64,000 nucleotides of DNA from Calliopum simillimum (Eukaryota; Arthropoda; Insecta; Diptera; Lauxaniidae), in NCBI GenBank assembly GCA_951812925.1, contig OX638368.1, forward strand, positions 150,770,492 through 150,834,491, given 5' to 3'. Positions 10,316-22,865 of the stretch are shown one piece after another (within the stretch, counting starts at the first letter, position 1; the number at the start of each line of letters is the position of its first letter). Made by a program: the position numbers and the translations under genes. Below the pieces are notes generated by a model that searched no databases, had not been told where the DNA came from, and saw nothing but the letters and a program-made list of their open reading frames with translations.

Positions 10316-13300
10316 TGGGTAATTAACACTGTGTTAGTTGCCTTTTTTAATATTAATATGTCTGGCTAGCAAACATAATTCAGGTAAACGGAGTTCAGTG
10401 ATCATCGCCATTTTTATGATTTGGCTCCGGTATTCGAGATATTCTGACCCATTTCATAAAGAACGCTTCACATGTAAAATACGTAATTTCTGAAATTTCT
10501 GCAAAAATCGATATTTTATTGTAACTAGAATCGGACAGTGGTCAAAATTCGGCCACAAATGTACTAAGTAATATTGGTACTTTTTGGGCTTTTAGTACTT
10601 TTTTTGCTATTTGGTACGAAATAGAAAGGCTCATTTATCATCATAAACAAAACAAAAAACATGAGGGCGTGTTATGCATTTGTGTTATCCTTTGTGCTTT
10701 ATCCTTTTTTCAGCTTCGTGTGAACATGTATTTTGTTGTTGTTAATATTGAAAAATTTGTATATAATTTTACCTGGCTTAAAGTCAAAATGTTAACATAC
10801 TTTTACCTTTGTGCACATTAACACACAAATACCTTTCTATTGGTGTATAATTCACAGCTGATAGCAACAAGTGTACTTACATAAACAACAACATGTATGA
10901 CTTAAGTATGAGATTTTCAAAATGACCAATCAATTCTGAGACCATTTTTAAAGTGAATTTTATTTTATTTTTCTCCAGAGTTATTCGTTTGCAAGATATT
11001 GTCAAAAAACTATTGTTAGGTGCAATTTTTCCAATATTGAGCGCAAGCGACAAAATACGACATGGTAAAGCTGAAATTCGGAAAGAGCACAGAAAGAGCC
11101 GGAAAACTTTCCACGTAAAACTACCAAATGGTTGTACCAATAGTTAAAACTACTCATATCACCACTAAACTCATATTGTGGTATTACCCAGAACCTCTCA
11201 TTGTTAGAAAAAGTTGTTTTCGATTCGAGCACGGAGTAATCAGATGTGCCAAAAAACCTAAAAAAAAGACCAAAAATTCTTGTTGGTTTGTGTTGTATTT
11301 TAAAAATTTTGGGCACGGATTTTCTTGGCTAATATTTTTCGACTCAAATATTTTGGGTCATTTAATGGGAAAACATTGTCAAATCACTGATTTGATTAAA
11401 AATCTTTAGATTGTGCTTTTTTGTAGTAGTTGATAATTTTGGCTGTTCATAAACCTCGCGACGCTCCGAGGAGGGGTTTGGACAAGCATCACGGTTTGGG
11501 TATTTTTTGTTTGCTATTTTATTCCATGCTACCGCTACATTAAGGTGGTGGAGCTGCAAATTTTTAACGATTTTAGCGTTACGAGTTTAATGGACAACCT
11601 CGCATGTGCCTCGCTTGCTTTATTCATTTTTTATATAATTTTATAGTCATTCAAGATGAATCTTATTTCTTTTCGGAATTTTCACTAAGGTTCCAATGAG
11701 TCAGTTTTTAAGTATTCACTTTGCTATTCAAATTTTATTGTAATTAATATTGGACACATGAATATAGTGATAACTTCTGGGCATACTTTTAACAATTCAG
11801 CAACTATTCGTTTGATATATGTATAAAAACTGCGTTGATGCGTTGATGTATTTACGACATTTGATGGCTATTTTCTGGTCTATTGATTTGACCAACATTA
11901 AAAAAAGATAATTCCAAAAGATAACTGTCTATTGGTCAAAAAATTGTATAAGGTACTTATCTAATCGAACATAAACTCAAATAAGCTAGCTTTTTTGTTG
12001 AAAAAAGCGAGATATTGCATTTGTTTATTTGATTTTATTTATTTGCTGATACTTAAAATGCAATTCGGCATCACAATGCGAGTTTAATGAAAATTAAAGT
12101 GCAAGTGTTAAAACGTGCACCGACAATATGATTTATTTTGTAATCCTATTAATGATTTTAAATTTAACATTTCTTTATATATATTTTATTATAAAAATAT
12201 GAATCAAACAATTAATGTTAATCCAATATGCATTGCAAACACTTTTACTTCTCGCGCTTATATGTCAAAACTTTAGTTGGCTATACATGAGAAAAACGTG
12301 TAATGTGATGATCGCTAATTGTAGGAGAGCATGTTGATGATATTGAAATTGATTGTGGTTACACAGATCGTGATTTACCATAGCACTTGCAGGTGTTCAG
12401 GAAGCATCTTGAGCAAACACAAAAACCAAATATTTATTATCTAGAATCCAAAGACTGCTTTTCGTATATCGCAGCTCATGCAATAAATGATCGATATAAA
12501 TTTGTTTTCGTTTTTTCACCCCGTTACCTTATTCAACATATTTTATTCATGAAAAGTTATATGTTTGTATTTGAACAGAACAGAATATATTCACGATCTA
12601 TTTATTGCCATTGGCATTGCAACTATTGTTGATCTTCAGCCTTAACACTTTTATTGCACACATTTTCATGCAAATAATTTTTGCACCATTAACGTCATCG
12701 AATGCAAAAGACAATTTACTAGTAAATGTTGAAGAATAGTTTATTACCTGGACATGTACGATGTACGATATGCCACAAGGGTTTCTCACGCTCTCTGAGT
12801 ACTTTTGTCGTTATGCTAATGGATATAAGAGATATATGTTTCATATGGTCAGTATTGGCAGAAAATTTTCGAGACTATACCTAAATCAAAAAAAAAAAAA
12901 AGCTAGAAATAGCTAAACAAAAATTTCTGTATATAAGAAAAAAGTTAAAAAAAGTTATTTGTAAAAATACACATTTTATTTGTAAAAAAACTTATTAGAA
13001 ATTGGTAGTGATCTATTTTTGACTAGATTTATAATTTATATTTAGGGCATCACATACGTAACCACATTTGGCTTTTGCATCTTCGATTTTTTTAAACTTT
13101 TTTTTTATAGTAGGTACTAATTGAGATTCGTGATTTATTTAAAAATTTTTGCTGCTAAAACTACAAAAATTAATTTTTTAGATGCTCATAAATCATGTTT
13201 TTTTTAAATTTACGTTCCTTAAACTTTATTTTTATAAAAAATATAAAAAAAAAATTTATATAATTTATGGATATGATTGGATATTATTTGCCATGATCAT

Positions 13301-13384
13301 AAATTTCATTGATGACCATTTGGATTTTTTTTAATTAATGATATATGGAGACCATTTAAATTACTGCTTGTTCAGAAAAGACTT
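10316..13384. other. Non-coding DNA
   Basis: Short open frames at 10.9-11.6 and 12.4-12.8 kb lack domains and overlap on opposite strands. There is a GGTACTTTTTGGGCTTTTAG-type near-repeat at 10576-10605. Nothing else recognised. Confidence 0.45.
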
Positions 13385-13600
13385 CCACTCCAAGTTAAAT
13401 CTTTTCCACATCAAATTGATATTTTGTTTAATTCAATTAAGATTTTTTCCAAATCAAAATTAACTTAGACACAATACAGGACTTCCACTCCAAGGTAAAC
13501 CTTTTCCACAACAAAAGGACTTTTTTCAATTCAATTTAACTTTTTTCCAAATCAAAATAAATGGATTGGATTTAACGCATTATTTTAAAATTTTAAGTAT
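13385..13600. repeat. TTTTCCACTCCAAG minisatellite, locus 2
   Basis: Two clear repeats of an about 100-bp unit starting ACTTCCACTCCAAG (13380 and 13480), each with a TTTTCCACA block and a TTTTTTCCAAATCAAAAT block. Inverted pieces (TTGGAAAAAG) reappear at 13780-13812. Confidence 0.75.
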
Positions 13601-13800
13601 TTCTTTTCTTTTGTGAACCCTACTGAGATTTTTGCAGAATATTTTTTAAAACACTTTAAACAATTGTTATCCAGTTTTTGGAAAATGGGGTCAAAAAGTC
13701 CCATAAAAACCAAGAGCAATGGATTAAGATGCTATAAAAAATTTTCTTTGTATAAAATCATTATGACTTTATTAACTTCGTTGGAAAAAGTTTATTTTTA
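13601..13800. repeat. GGGTCAAAAAG repeat family, copy 1
   Basis: ACACTTTAAAC, GGGGTCAAAAAGTCCCATAA, AGAGCAATGGATTAAGATG and a TATAAAATCATTATGAC tail follow in the same order as at 18700-18900 and 58140-58290. The family is interspersed and non-coding. Confidence 0.7.
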
Positions 13801-13826
13801 TTTGGAAAAAGCTTAATTTGAATTGA

Positions 13827-13879
13827 AAACTAGTAAGGGTGCCACCTTTGGCCTGACCAAAAATTAGATACCCTACAGT
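13827..13879. mobile_element. Solo terminus of the CCCTACACTG element
   Basis: An ACTAGTAAGGGTGCCACCTTTGG-type block followed by a CTGACCAAAAAT block and TACCCTACAGT. It matches the termini of the nested element at 27117-27424. No partner end is nearby. Confidence 0.6.
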
Positions 13880-15861
13880 ACAATATATAAAAAAGTTTGC
13901 TTGTAAGGAAAGTGCCACGCTCTTTCGACTGAATTCACTTAGTTTTACTCTGATCGTGCACTACTTATTCTATGTATATGTGCAAAATTTGCTTTGTGTT
14001 AAGTGTTTGAGACAAATTTGGATAAACTTTTCTTTAGTGACTGTTTTAGATATTTGAAGATGGTTTCTTCCGAGACATCTATTGTGCAAAATCTATTATG
14101 TCCGCAAAGTCTTATTTTTGAATAAAATCACTTTCTATGCGCATAATGGATATATGTATTTGTAGTGAAGAAATATTCTTGTAGCAAATTCTATATTTGG
14201 CGATTTTTTTGGAGTTTTCTGTCAGGTACTCTGCGGGTGTTATCTTGACGATGGGGATGATGACCACTGGATAGCTAATTTTAAAGACAAGAAAAATAAA
14301 ATAAATAAATAAATACTAAAAGCTAACATCAAAATGCTATTCGTTTCTTTTTATTGATTTAAATTTTTCGCAGGTAGTTTTGACTTGGTTCAGCCAAAAA
14401 TGGAAAATTTGATTGAAGTAAAAAGATCCCGAAGGATTTTCTCATTTTTTTTTTTTTAGTATGATTAGTGAAGTACCTACACTGAATAAGAATATATAAA
14501 TATTTTTTTAAATCATGCAGCATGAGGGTTGAAACATTTTCTCGACACCCGTGCTTGTATGATGTCAAAAAAGCTGAGCTGCAACTTTGATGAAAAATCT
14601 TATTTTCTTGAAAGAACTTAACCACTCGCTCACCTTTGCTGTCATATAAATTAGTTGCTTTGTCGGCCGCAACTCATTGATCAGCTAAAATGCTTAAAGT
14701 TTTCACACAATTTTTATTTTCATTAAAGAATTTGGATGAACGCAATTGTCATGAATTATTAAAAACCAAGCGGTTTTATTTCGTAATATTAAAAAAAAGA
14801 AACCAATGAAAAAGTATTGAACTGCATGTTTTTATTTGTATTCCCAGCATGTCTTGTACGAGTAGACCACCCCAAATAAGTAGAATCGTATTAACTTTAA
14901 AGTTTAAACGACAAACTTAAGAGTTTTACACCAAAATGCAACAATGCGCATGCACAGCTGCGTGTGGAGAATGTTAAAAAGAACGCATATTCGTTGTTTC
15001 ATGTGTGCACTGCGCCTCAAGCCTCAAGCATATCTCGAAAACTTAAGGAACAGATTTAAGCACAAAGTTAAGCTTAACAATGAACAGTAAAATGTAGGAG
15101 TGAGATAGCGCGAACAATGTGGAACGTTAAAAAAAAACAAGCTAATCGATTTTGACCATTTTCGGTGCAATAAACGAAAAATTAGTTTCCCATAACGTCA
15201 GGCTATAACCATAACAACAAAAGCAATTGATGACAACAATAACAACAAAATAAAAGTGCAACCAACAAACATCAGCGGGAAAAAAAATGCAGCAGCTTGT
15301 TAGCCACGGAATACTGAAAAAAAAAAAAAATGTTCCGCACAACAAAACCAAAAAACATTCAATGTTACACTACAAGCCTAAGGCTGAATTTGCCGCAACT
15401 AAATTCAGCCACCAAATGATGCAGTCCAACGTATTGCTAACACTGAGAAAAAATAATGCATTCGCAAAATAAGGATTTTTATTGTATGAACATCGGTACT
15501 GGCGATTTAAAAAAAAAATTTCTTTTGGGCAAAGAGTTACAGAGTACAGTTAAATTAGCTAAAATATCACTAAAAAAAGAAAAAAAAACTTAAAGCTTGG
15601 CACAGTGGCTTACAAGACTATAGTTAGTATACAAAAAGATGATTTGGACAAACAAATTTTCCAAGTAAAAAGTTATAGCAGACACATTTTCGTTTCTTAA
15701 ACATCTTTCTATTTTTAAGTACACGGAGAAAAATCCGCCTCGTAATGTCTGACCCTTTTGAATTTATAATTCTAGTAAAAATAATTTTAAATGATTTTCA
15801 CAAATTTAAATGATATAAATTTGCTTTTAAAGACTGCTATTTTTGAATTTTCCATTAATAC
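13880..15861. other. Non-coding DNA
   Basis: Purine-rich and CAACAA-rich stretches near 15200-15460 look like ordinary fly intergenic sequence. No coding support. Confidence 0.5.
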
Positions 15862-16378
15862 GAACTTTTTACAGTCAAATTCGCAATGAACAAGAACCGA
15901 CGCTACATATATTAACTAGGAAATTGGTGACATATGTTTCGGCTATTACCACATACACAATTTTTCGATAAAATAATAGATCAATTTGAAGTTCTTGTAA
16001 GGCCCATGAACTGATATTAAAACTTACACCAAGATCAGCCGGCTTCAGTTCTTGTACTAGCTGTATTTTATAGGCATTTAGACCAAGATCACACCTCAAG
16101 ATACGCTACAATGATCCGTAAGAGATGCCCAAAGCCTTTGCTACAGCAGCATTATTCTCTAAATTACGGGCTCTATGCACTCTGGTTAAATGATGAATGT
16201 CCAATAGTGTAAAATTCCTTCGAAATCTGGTGATGGTGTTACGAATAGTGCGCTCAGTTGGACGCTCACAACGACCAAAATGATGTTGAAGAACTCTATA
16301 ACATTTTCTAACTGATGACTGATTTTGGTAGTAAGTTTGCGCAATTAATAAACGTTGTTCAGGAGTAAGTCTATTCAT
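15862..16378 (-). pseudogene. Tc1/mariner-superfamily transposase pseudogene (N-terminal part)
   Basis: On the minus strand the ATG at 16378 starts a product beginning MNRLTPEQRLLIAQTYYQNQ. This is a helix-turn-helix region of the kind found at the N-terminus of IS630/Tc1/mariner-type transposases. The frame stops at TAG 16108-16106, but the same frame continues past it with RILRCDLGLNAYKIQLVQEL and then WALQELQID plus FYRKIVY. This is the stretch preceding the first catalytic Asp of such enzymes. A segment appears to be missing between NNAAVAKA and LGIS. Near 15920 the frame is lost where the first DDE residue should be, and no C-terminal half follows. It is inactive. The neighbouring sequence shows no clear TIR. 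Confidence 0.8.
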
Positions 16379-18690
16379 GATTGAGTCGCATTAAATACTG
16401 AAGACAAACGTCAAATCGACAAGCTATTTGACACATAGCAGTTGTCAAAACAACTCAGTTGGAAAAGAGACCTCGTATTGGATCACTCTTTAGTTATGCC
16501 ATCTTATCCCAAAACGGGTGAACGTTTTGTTATTATAATTTTATTTTATTTTTAATTTCAACCACCTTTTAGATAACTTTTCTCAGTGTAGTATTTTCCA
16601 CCAGTCAAAAAAACATAGTCAAATACGCAGTTAGCAGCTGCGCCGTAAACTTTGCAATGAAGCAAAAAAAAAAAACATTGTGGCGATACGCCATCATTGA
16701 CAGCAGTTTGGTTGACCCAATTTAGGTGTCAGACCAGCACCGCTGGCTGTGCAACGGAAAAACTTTCGGGATTTTGCTCTCAATGCTGAAGCGCGCATTC
16801 ATGTAGTTTGGTGTTACGCTGCATTAAAAAATGGGTTACTGTAGCGCTGCTGTGTTTTTATGCCAACAAATGGGTGGCTATGTTGGAAGCGCATTGCCAG
16901 TGACTTTATGGTTGGATTATGCAGCGAAGATTTGATCTGTAAATTTAATATTAACTCATGTGAGCACAACTTCAGCAGCAGCAGCAACCGTGGAAAGAAT
17001 TCTGCCTTCGGGGCAGATTTTGTTGTTCTAAGGAAATGATAAGAGTTGAATTCGAAACTATAGCAAATGCAATGTTTTAAGTGATATGAAAACTTTGTTT
17101 GTTAGAAATAAACTCTATAACAAAATAAAAAAAGCGGACATTTTCAGCATAAATCATTTTATCATAAAAATCTCAACATAAAACATAAAAATTTTATAAC
17201 TTTAATTGGAAAAACGCAAATTGTTAAAATACAACAAAATAAAAGTGAAATCATTGCAATTTTATTATTACCCCAAAACGAGCGAAATCCTATTTCGACT
17301 CAATTCAATGAAAGTGAATTTTATGCCTTTAAGGAAAACTCGATATTGCAATTGAAATTGCGAAACTAATTTATTATTTTATTGCCAAATACGAAAAGAG
17401 TTTGCCAAATACTTTAATGGGGAAACTTAATAGCGTCAGCAATTGTGTAATGCGAACGAATCGAATCGAATGAACACAAAATGCGAGTACAACAAATGGA
17501 ATCGAATGACATTAGCCGGGAAAAATCAAAGGAATACATGAAATTAACGTCAGTAGAAACAGTACTTCTTGCACAATTGCTTTGTCGCCCCCACCACACC
17601 ACACCAAAAAGAGAATGAGCCATGGCGTTATTAAATCGCTGTAAAATCGGCTTTGCAATGACATTTTGCCTTTATTTGGTCGCTACAGATGGCGCTCATT
17701 GTTGCGAATTTAGTAATTGCATGGCTGCATATACTCAGACTTTCAATCTTCTGTTGTATTCGACGCGATACAAATAAATAAAATTTCAAAATTATTATGC
17801 CCAATTGTAATTATGCGGAAATGTTAAATTGTAGCTGTGAGCCACAGTTGTCAATTTGACATAGTGTGGCAATTTTATATTAAGCTTAAATCTCTCAGAT
17901 TGGTCAACTTGTTGTGCAACCAAGTACATACTATATTATGTGGTGATTGTAAATTTTTCCAAAATACAGCAATTTTTCAATATTTACAACCAATATTTTA
18001 ACAATTGATAAAGATTCCTTCTTTTACTTAGTATAAGGACATTTTAAAACTAAGTATTCAGCAAATATTTTGTGGCAATAAGCAATAAGTGCATAAGACG
18101 ACATTTAATCGCAAAGCACAGCCGTATGAGTCCTATTGTCCTTAGGGTGCCCGTTATTTACCAAGTTGATTGTTTTTTAGAAGAGACCTCTCAAAATGAC
18201 GACTTAAATGGCCAGCAATCAGATAAAAAAGAAAAATTTCGAAAGCGAAATTAGTTTTTTCATGTATGAAAAAATGTCTTCACTTGGTGTTTCCCATCAT
18301 ATTAAAGTTTTATAAAATTGAAGAAAAATTCTAATAACGAGGTTGTTTTAAGTAATTCGTGTATGACAAAGTTCTGTTAGATTCCAAGACATAGCTGGTT
18401 TCGTTCTTGCTTTATGACTCCGAACAGTGGGATTCAATGGGTCTAAAATTGGAAAAAATTAAAAAAAAAAAAATGAGTATTCAGAAAGTAGGGTGCAGTA
18501 GGGTCTTCAGAGTAATAAAATACACACCAAAAAGTCCTGCCTGATCTCTTTGAGGATATTGAATTTAAGACAATGTTTTTTTTAGGCTTAATAGTAAAAA
18601 AGGGAATTAAAAAAAAGAACAAAAAGATGTAAAACTAGTCATTTTTTGATGCTGAATCTGAATCCAACCTCGGAATCGCTCTATCTCATC
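16379..18690. other. Non-coding DNA
   Basis: Somewhat more GC-rich around 16690-16940, with a CAG run at 16975-16990. I tried coding readings there and found none convincing. The small open frames at 17414-17623 and 18072-18254 are unassigned. Confidence 0.5.
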
Positions 18691-18699
18691 TGGGTTTTT

Positions 18700-18905
18700 A
18701 GATATCTCAATCCAAAACTTGAAAAAGTCCTTGCAGTTTGCAACTTTTTGACCCATTTTAACCCAGTGTTTTTGATCATGGGGTCAAAAAGACAAATAAG
18801 AACAGGATATAATCGGTTGAAATATTGTAAAAAGTTATTCATTACGTGATTTAATGGTGATCTTGGAACAAAAATTAAGATTTAAAGTCTTACAGTATGG
18901 TGAAA
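18700..18905. repeat. GGGTCAAAAAG repeat family, copy 2
   Basis: Contains TTTTGACCCATTTTAACCCA, ATGGGGTCAAAAAGACAAAT, a TAAGAACAGGATATAATCGG stretch and GATCTTGGAACAAAAATTAA, in the same order as copies 1 and 3 (58140-58290). Confidence 0.7.
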
Positions 18906-19189
18906 TTTAGAAAGAACGTTTTTGAGGGTATTTTAGCTTAAAAAATAAAGAAATTTAATTTTTTATTTAACTTTTAGTCATATATTTGCAAAGATCGATT
19001 ATCATATAAGCCTATCAATGCATTTTCCAATACATAATTACGACAAATTGTGAAACGGCTTGAAAACACGGCTATATGTTTCGCCACAAAGGCTCATCAG
19101 ACTATTTTGTTGTAATTATAATTATTTTTATTTTACTAAATTAATTCTAATTGCAAAATTGCAATTTGAAAAACTTTGTGTTTGGTCTG

Positions 19190-19262
19190 GGCAGAAATTT
19201 AACCGAGGACGTCACAGTTGGTACAACTCTCAAACGCAGCGCCAGTCACTAGACCAATGCAT
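19190..19262 (-). repeat. tRNA-like / SINE-like unit
   Basis: On the minus strand TTGGTCTAGTGACTGGCGC (about 19257-19239) resembles a Pol III A box (tRNA D arm). About 50 nt later CTCGGTTAAATTTCTG (about 19206-19191) resembles a decayed B box (T arm). An AGAGTTGTACCAACTGTGA segment lies between. The T arm is too degraded for a working tRNA. This fits the head of a tRNA-derived SINE; body and tail are not defined. Confidence 0.4.
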
Positions 19263-19394
19263 CATCCTTGCCCTGTTACGAAGCCGACTTATTGCCAGTT
19301 TTGTTTGTGTGTAAGTAAAATGATAGGTAGTTGATTTTAGGTACCAATTTTGAGTTTTCTTATACATATACCATGATTCAAGACAAAAAATTTG

Positions 19395-19545
19395 ATATAT
19401 GTGACCGTCCAGTGGAAAAGGTAAAAAAAAAAACAAATTATTTTATATACTTTTTTATAATTGAAAAAAAAAAAGAGTTAAAATCACGACTTTTTGCGTT
19501 ATCCCAGTAAAATGCAAAAGCATTAACTGTGACACATTGCTGAAC
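19395..19545. repeat. Dispersed repeat with CGGTCA and AAATGCAAAAGC blocks, copy 2
   Basis: ATATGTGACCGTCCAGTGGA (19398-19417) is the inverted form of the block at about 1825-1842. AAATGCAAAAGCATTAACTG follows near 19510-19530, matching about 1866-1884. Confidence 0.5.
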
Positions 19546-20454
19546 AACGGTTAATTATTTTTCCCCATAACAAAAAACATTTTTGATTGGTTTGAAATAT
19601 TTTCCTTTACACTGCATCAGCAGAAACTCAAGAGCAATACTTGCAAAAATTGATTTTTGGCCACTAAAACAAAAAAAAAATAGATAAACCAGCGCCATCG
19701 CCACAAGGGCAACAAGCAATAAAACAATTTTCGAACGAGCGACACTTATTCCCTTTTAAAAATGACAGATTCAAATCTTTTCAATGTTTCTAAAATTCAA
19801 TATGGCTAACGGGTATGCTGTTCAAAAGTTTCTTTAATATTCACGGCAGCGATATCTAATTACTCAATTAACATAGATTTTTTTTTTTTGTTTTCTAGGT
19901 GACAGCAATCTATCAACGGTGAGTGACAAACTTTCCAAACAGAAAAATTTGCAGCGCATGCGTAACCGTGTGTAAGCAGCCAAGCCCACTTTTTACCAAT
20001 GTTGTTTTTTTTTTTGTTAAATATATGAGTACTGAAATGCAATTTAGTTTAAAAGTTATCAAGTTGTTTAACATGCGTTTAAACAAAAAACAACAACATT
20101 GACAAAAACAAAAAAACACGACCAAACAAATATTTTCTATTTTGAATTTACGCGCTACGCGTGCGCAAATGTGTCACAATTAATAGTTTGTAGGAAACAT
20201 AAAAAATAAAACAAAACCAAAATTTATGAACAACAACGCTCATTTCACTGACATGAATTTTCTAAATGAAATTCATTAATAACATTTTTGTATTCCGTGA
20301 TATTTTTTATACAATAACGAAACAATTTTTTAAACATACAAAATACTTTCGGGAAATTCCAAAAAAGGCTATTTTTGAGTAGTTTATGAGAATATTCGTC
20401 ATATTCAAAAATGTTAAACTGGTACTACTAACCAATATTAATTGTTTACTTGTT
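19546..20454. other. Non-coding DNA
   Basis: Homopolymer-interrupted AT-rich sequence with AACAAC runs. No feature recognised. Confidence 0.5.
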
Positions 20455-21260
20455 GTTAGGTAACAGGTATTTCTTAGTCTTGGTCTAGGACATAGCTGCC
20501 CGTCTAGAGTAAAATTAAAAAAATTTGGCACTCGCATAAAAAGTCGTGGCCCCCATGTAAAATTAGTAAAAAAGAAAACATAAATTTTTTAAAATTATTG
20601 AAAACAACAACCAGCAAAGATTTTTAAATTAACAGTTACTTGTGCGAGAGTTTTTTTTCGCAAATCTAAAAAATCCTGAAAGTTCATAAATTGATCAAAT
20701 TTGTTGTTGCCATTGTGTGTTGTTTTTTTCTTTTCGATATGAACCCTTGCGTTTTGTTGCAACAACAAAACACACAGTCCTGTGTAGACGAAAAAGCAAC
20801 AACAAAACACAGTCTTGTGCGGTCGCAAAAAACAACAAAATTTACGCATAGTATGTTGTTGCTGGTGGTCGATCGCAATTCTTCAAAATTTCGCATATAC
20901 CGTTACTTGTGTGTGCGATTTTCATTTTCAATAATTAAATTTTGCTGTGGCACGTGAGATCAACTGATTTTCAAATAATGGCACTTTGCGATGGCACGCG
21001 TGGGCAGCTATGGTCTAGGACATTGAGTCTTGCTCTTGGTTTTGATATTAAGAAAAATTTCTGAAGACTATTGAGTATTCATAACTCCCTTACCTTATTT
21101 ATCCAAAGCAGTTGAGTTTTTAAGATACCAAATTTCGAATTGAGAAATGGTTTTATATTTGAAATGTGCGTGATATAGTTATAAACTATAAAATACCTAG
21201 ACTGAAAAGCAGTCTTGGTCTTGATGATCATAGTGACCATGACCACGACCAAGACACTAG
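20455..21260. repeat. GACCAAGACC (GTCTTGGTC) repeat, split by a hAT-like element
   Basis: TTAGTCTTGGTCTAGGA before 20490 and TCTAGGACATTGAGTCTTG after 21013 join into one repeat. It continues to AAGCAGTCTTGGTCTTGATG at about 21209 and CACGACCAAGACACTAG at about 21243. The same AAGCAGTCTTGGTCTTGATG string occurs near 51530. Confidence 0.75.
20491..21012. mobile_element. 522-bp hAT-like non-autonomous element with 8-bp target duplication
   Basis: The ends CATAGCTGCCC (20491) and GGGCAGCTATG (to 21012) are perfect 11-bp TIRs. Both are flanked by GTCTAGGA (20483-20490 and 21013-21020), an 8-bp TSD of the NNNTANNN type associated with the Buster branch of hAT. The interior is non-coding, with a CAACAACAAAACACAGTC unit partly duplicated at about 20760-20835. 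Confidence 0.85.
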
Positions 21261-21889
21261 AAGTCTTTTTTTTTTAATACTGAGTCTTTCTTTGCGTTAT
21301 CGACCAAGATTCGACTTGACAACTCCGATTTCTATGAAAATTAGTGAAAAGTTAGTATTTGACACACATACGTGTATTACTATGGTAAAATGGTTTTCCG
21401 AAATTCCGAAAATTTTCAAGGTGGCGGCCACAGGAAGTTCGATCCAATCTTTGGAAATTCCCTTATTTGAAAATTTATAGCTCCTCAGGTTTTTAACCGA
21501 TTTCAATGAAATTTTCAGGGTTTCTGTAGAAAAGTTTGAGCTTTTGAAAAATAATAATTACTCTAAACAGAAAAATTTAAATTTTTGGTTGAAAAAACCT
21601 TTTTCCTTTTTCCTTTTTCAAAGCCATTTTGGGGCTTGGGGCACCCTTTTTATTTTTTTTTTGAATATCTTCTCTTCTTATAGGAGCTAAAATTGTATGT
21701 TTTTTTTTTTGTTTTTTTGTTTGTTTCTTTGTTTCTTTGTACTTATTTCTGTGCCAAACGGCTACAGCGATTTCAATGAAACTTGGAATAGTGTTAGATA
21801 TTAGCAAACAATGAATAATGAGCTAGGTTTGAACTTTGTAAATGCTCACCAGAGGGCGTGGCACTGCACTAAATTTTAAATTTGATTTA
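21261..21889. repeat. Repeat-derived non-coding DNA
   Basis: Phrases such as GCGATTTCAATGAAACTTGG and GAGGGCGTGGCACTGC resemble the neighbouring GGCGTGGC repeat family. I could not set a left boundary. Confidence 0.45.
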
Positions 21890-22865
21890 GTCATTACTCG
21901 TAAACTATACAAGGTATTTGGATGAAATTTGGTCAGCGGGTACGGCTTAATATAGCATTGTAACAGACACGCCCACTTTTCAGCCCTTGAAAATTTTGAT
22001 TCAATATTACTCGAAAACGACTCCAACAATTTTTATGAAAATTTAGGAGATATTACCTCTAAAAAAAAGAATTCATATGTGATACGCCGTTATATTGGGA
22101 AAACTCGTTGAAGGACGTGGCACCGCCCACAAAAATATAAAACGATATAAAAAGAAAACTAATAAAGCAAACATTCTGAAATTAACTGTGAGGAGCCTAA
22201 TTGCAATAGGGTATCTCTGATTTGAAAGTGGGCGAAATGTCGCCATTGTGCGTGGAACTTCCCATACAAGCAAAATACGCTAAATGTTATTTCTCGCAAA
22301 TGTTACAAGATATTTTAATGAAATTTGGTATGTAGATACTACATATTAATGCCTTGTAATAACCGAAAAGTGGGCGGTATCGAAGAAGTGCCACGCCTTT
22401 TTTTTAACCATTGAAAATTTTAATTCAATATTTCTCGAAAACGACTTCAACAATTTTAATGAAAATTTTAAATATTTTTCCCCTGAAAACAAGTATTAAT
22501 ATGTGATATGCCGTTATATTAGGAAAACTCGTTGGAGGGTGTGGCACCGCCCACAAAAATTTAATACGATATAAAAAGAAAACTACTAAAGCAATCTTTC
22601 TGAATTTTACTGTAGGGAATCTTCTTTTTATGAGGCACCTATGAGCTGAAGGTGGGCAAAATATCGCAGGTGGGCGTGGAACCTCCCATACAAGTAAAAC
22701 AAATTAAATGCTATTTCTCGCAAATGGTACAACATATTTTAATAAAATTTGGTATGCGGATCTGGATCACGAGTATCTAAAGCATAACGAAAAGTGGGCT
22801 TTGTTCAATAATTGTCACGCCCACTTTTTACCAAAATAAAAATTTTTGTTAATAACTCATGCACA
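21890..22865. repeat. 423-bp tandem repeat of the GGCGTGGCACCGCCCAC type
   Basis: A TGATANGCCGTTATATTNGG block starts at 22080 and again at 22503. The ACGATATAAAAAGAAAACTA block (about 22143 and 22567) and the TTTCTCGCAAATG block (about 22292 and 22714) repeat at the same spacing. About 2.3 units are present, differing by roughly 10-15 percent by eye. Non-coding. Confidence 0.85.
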
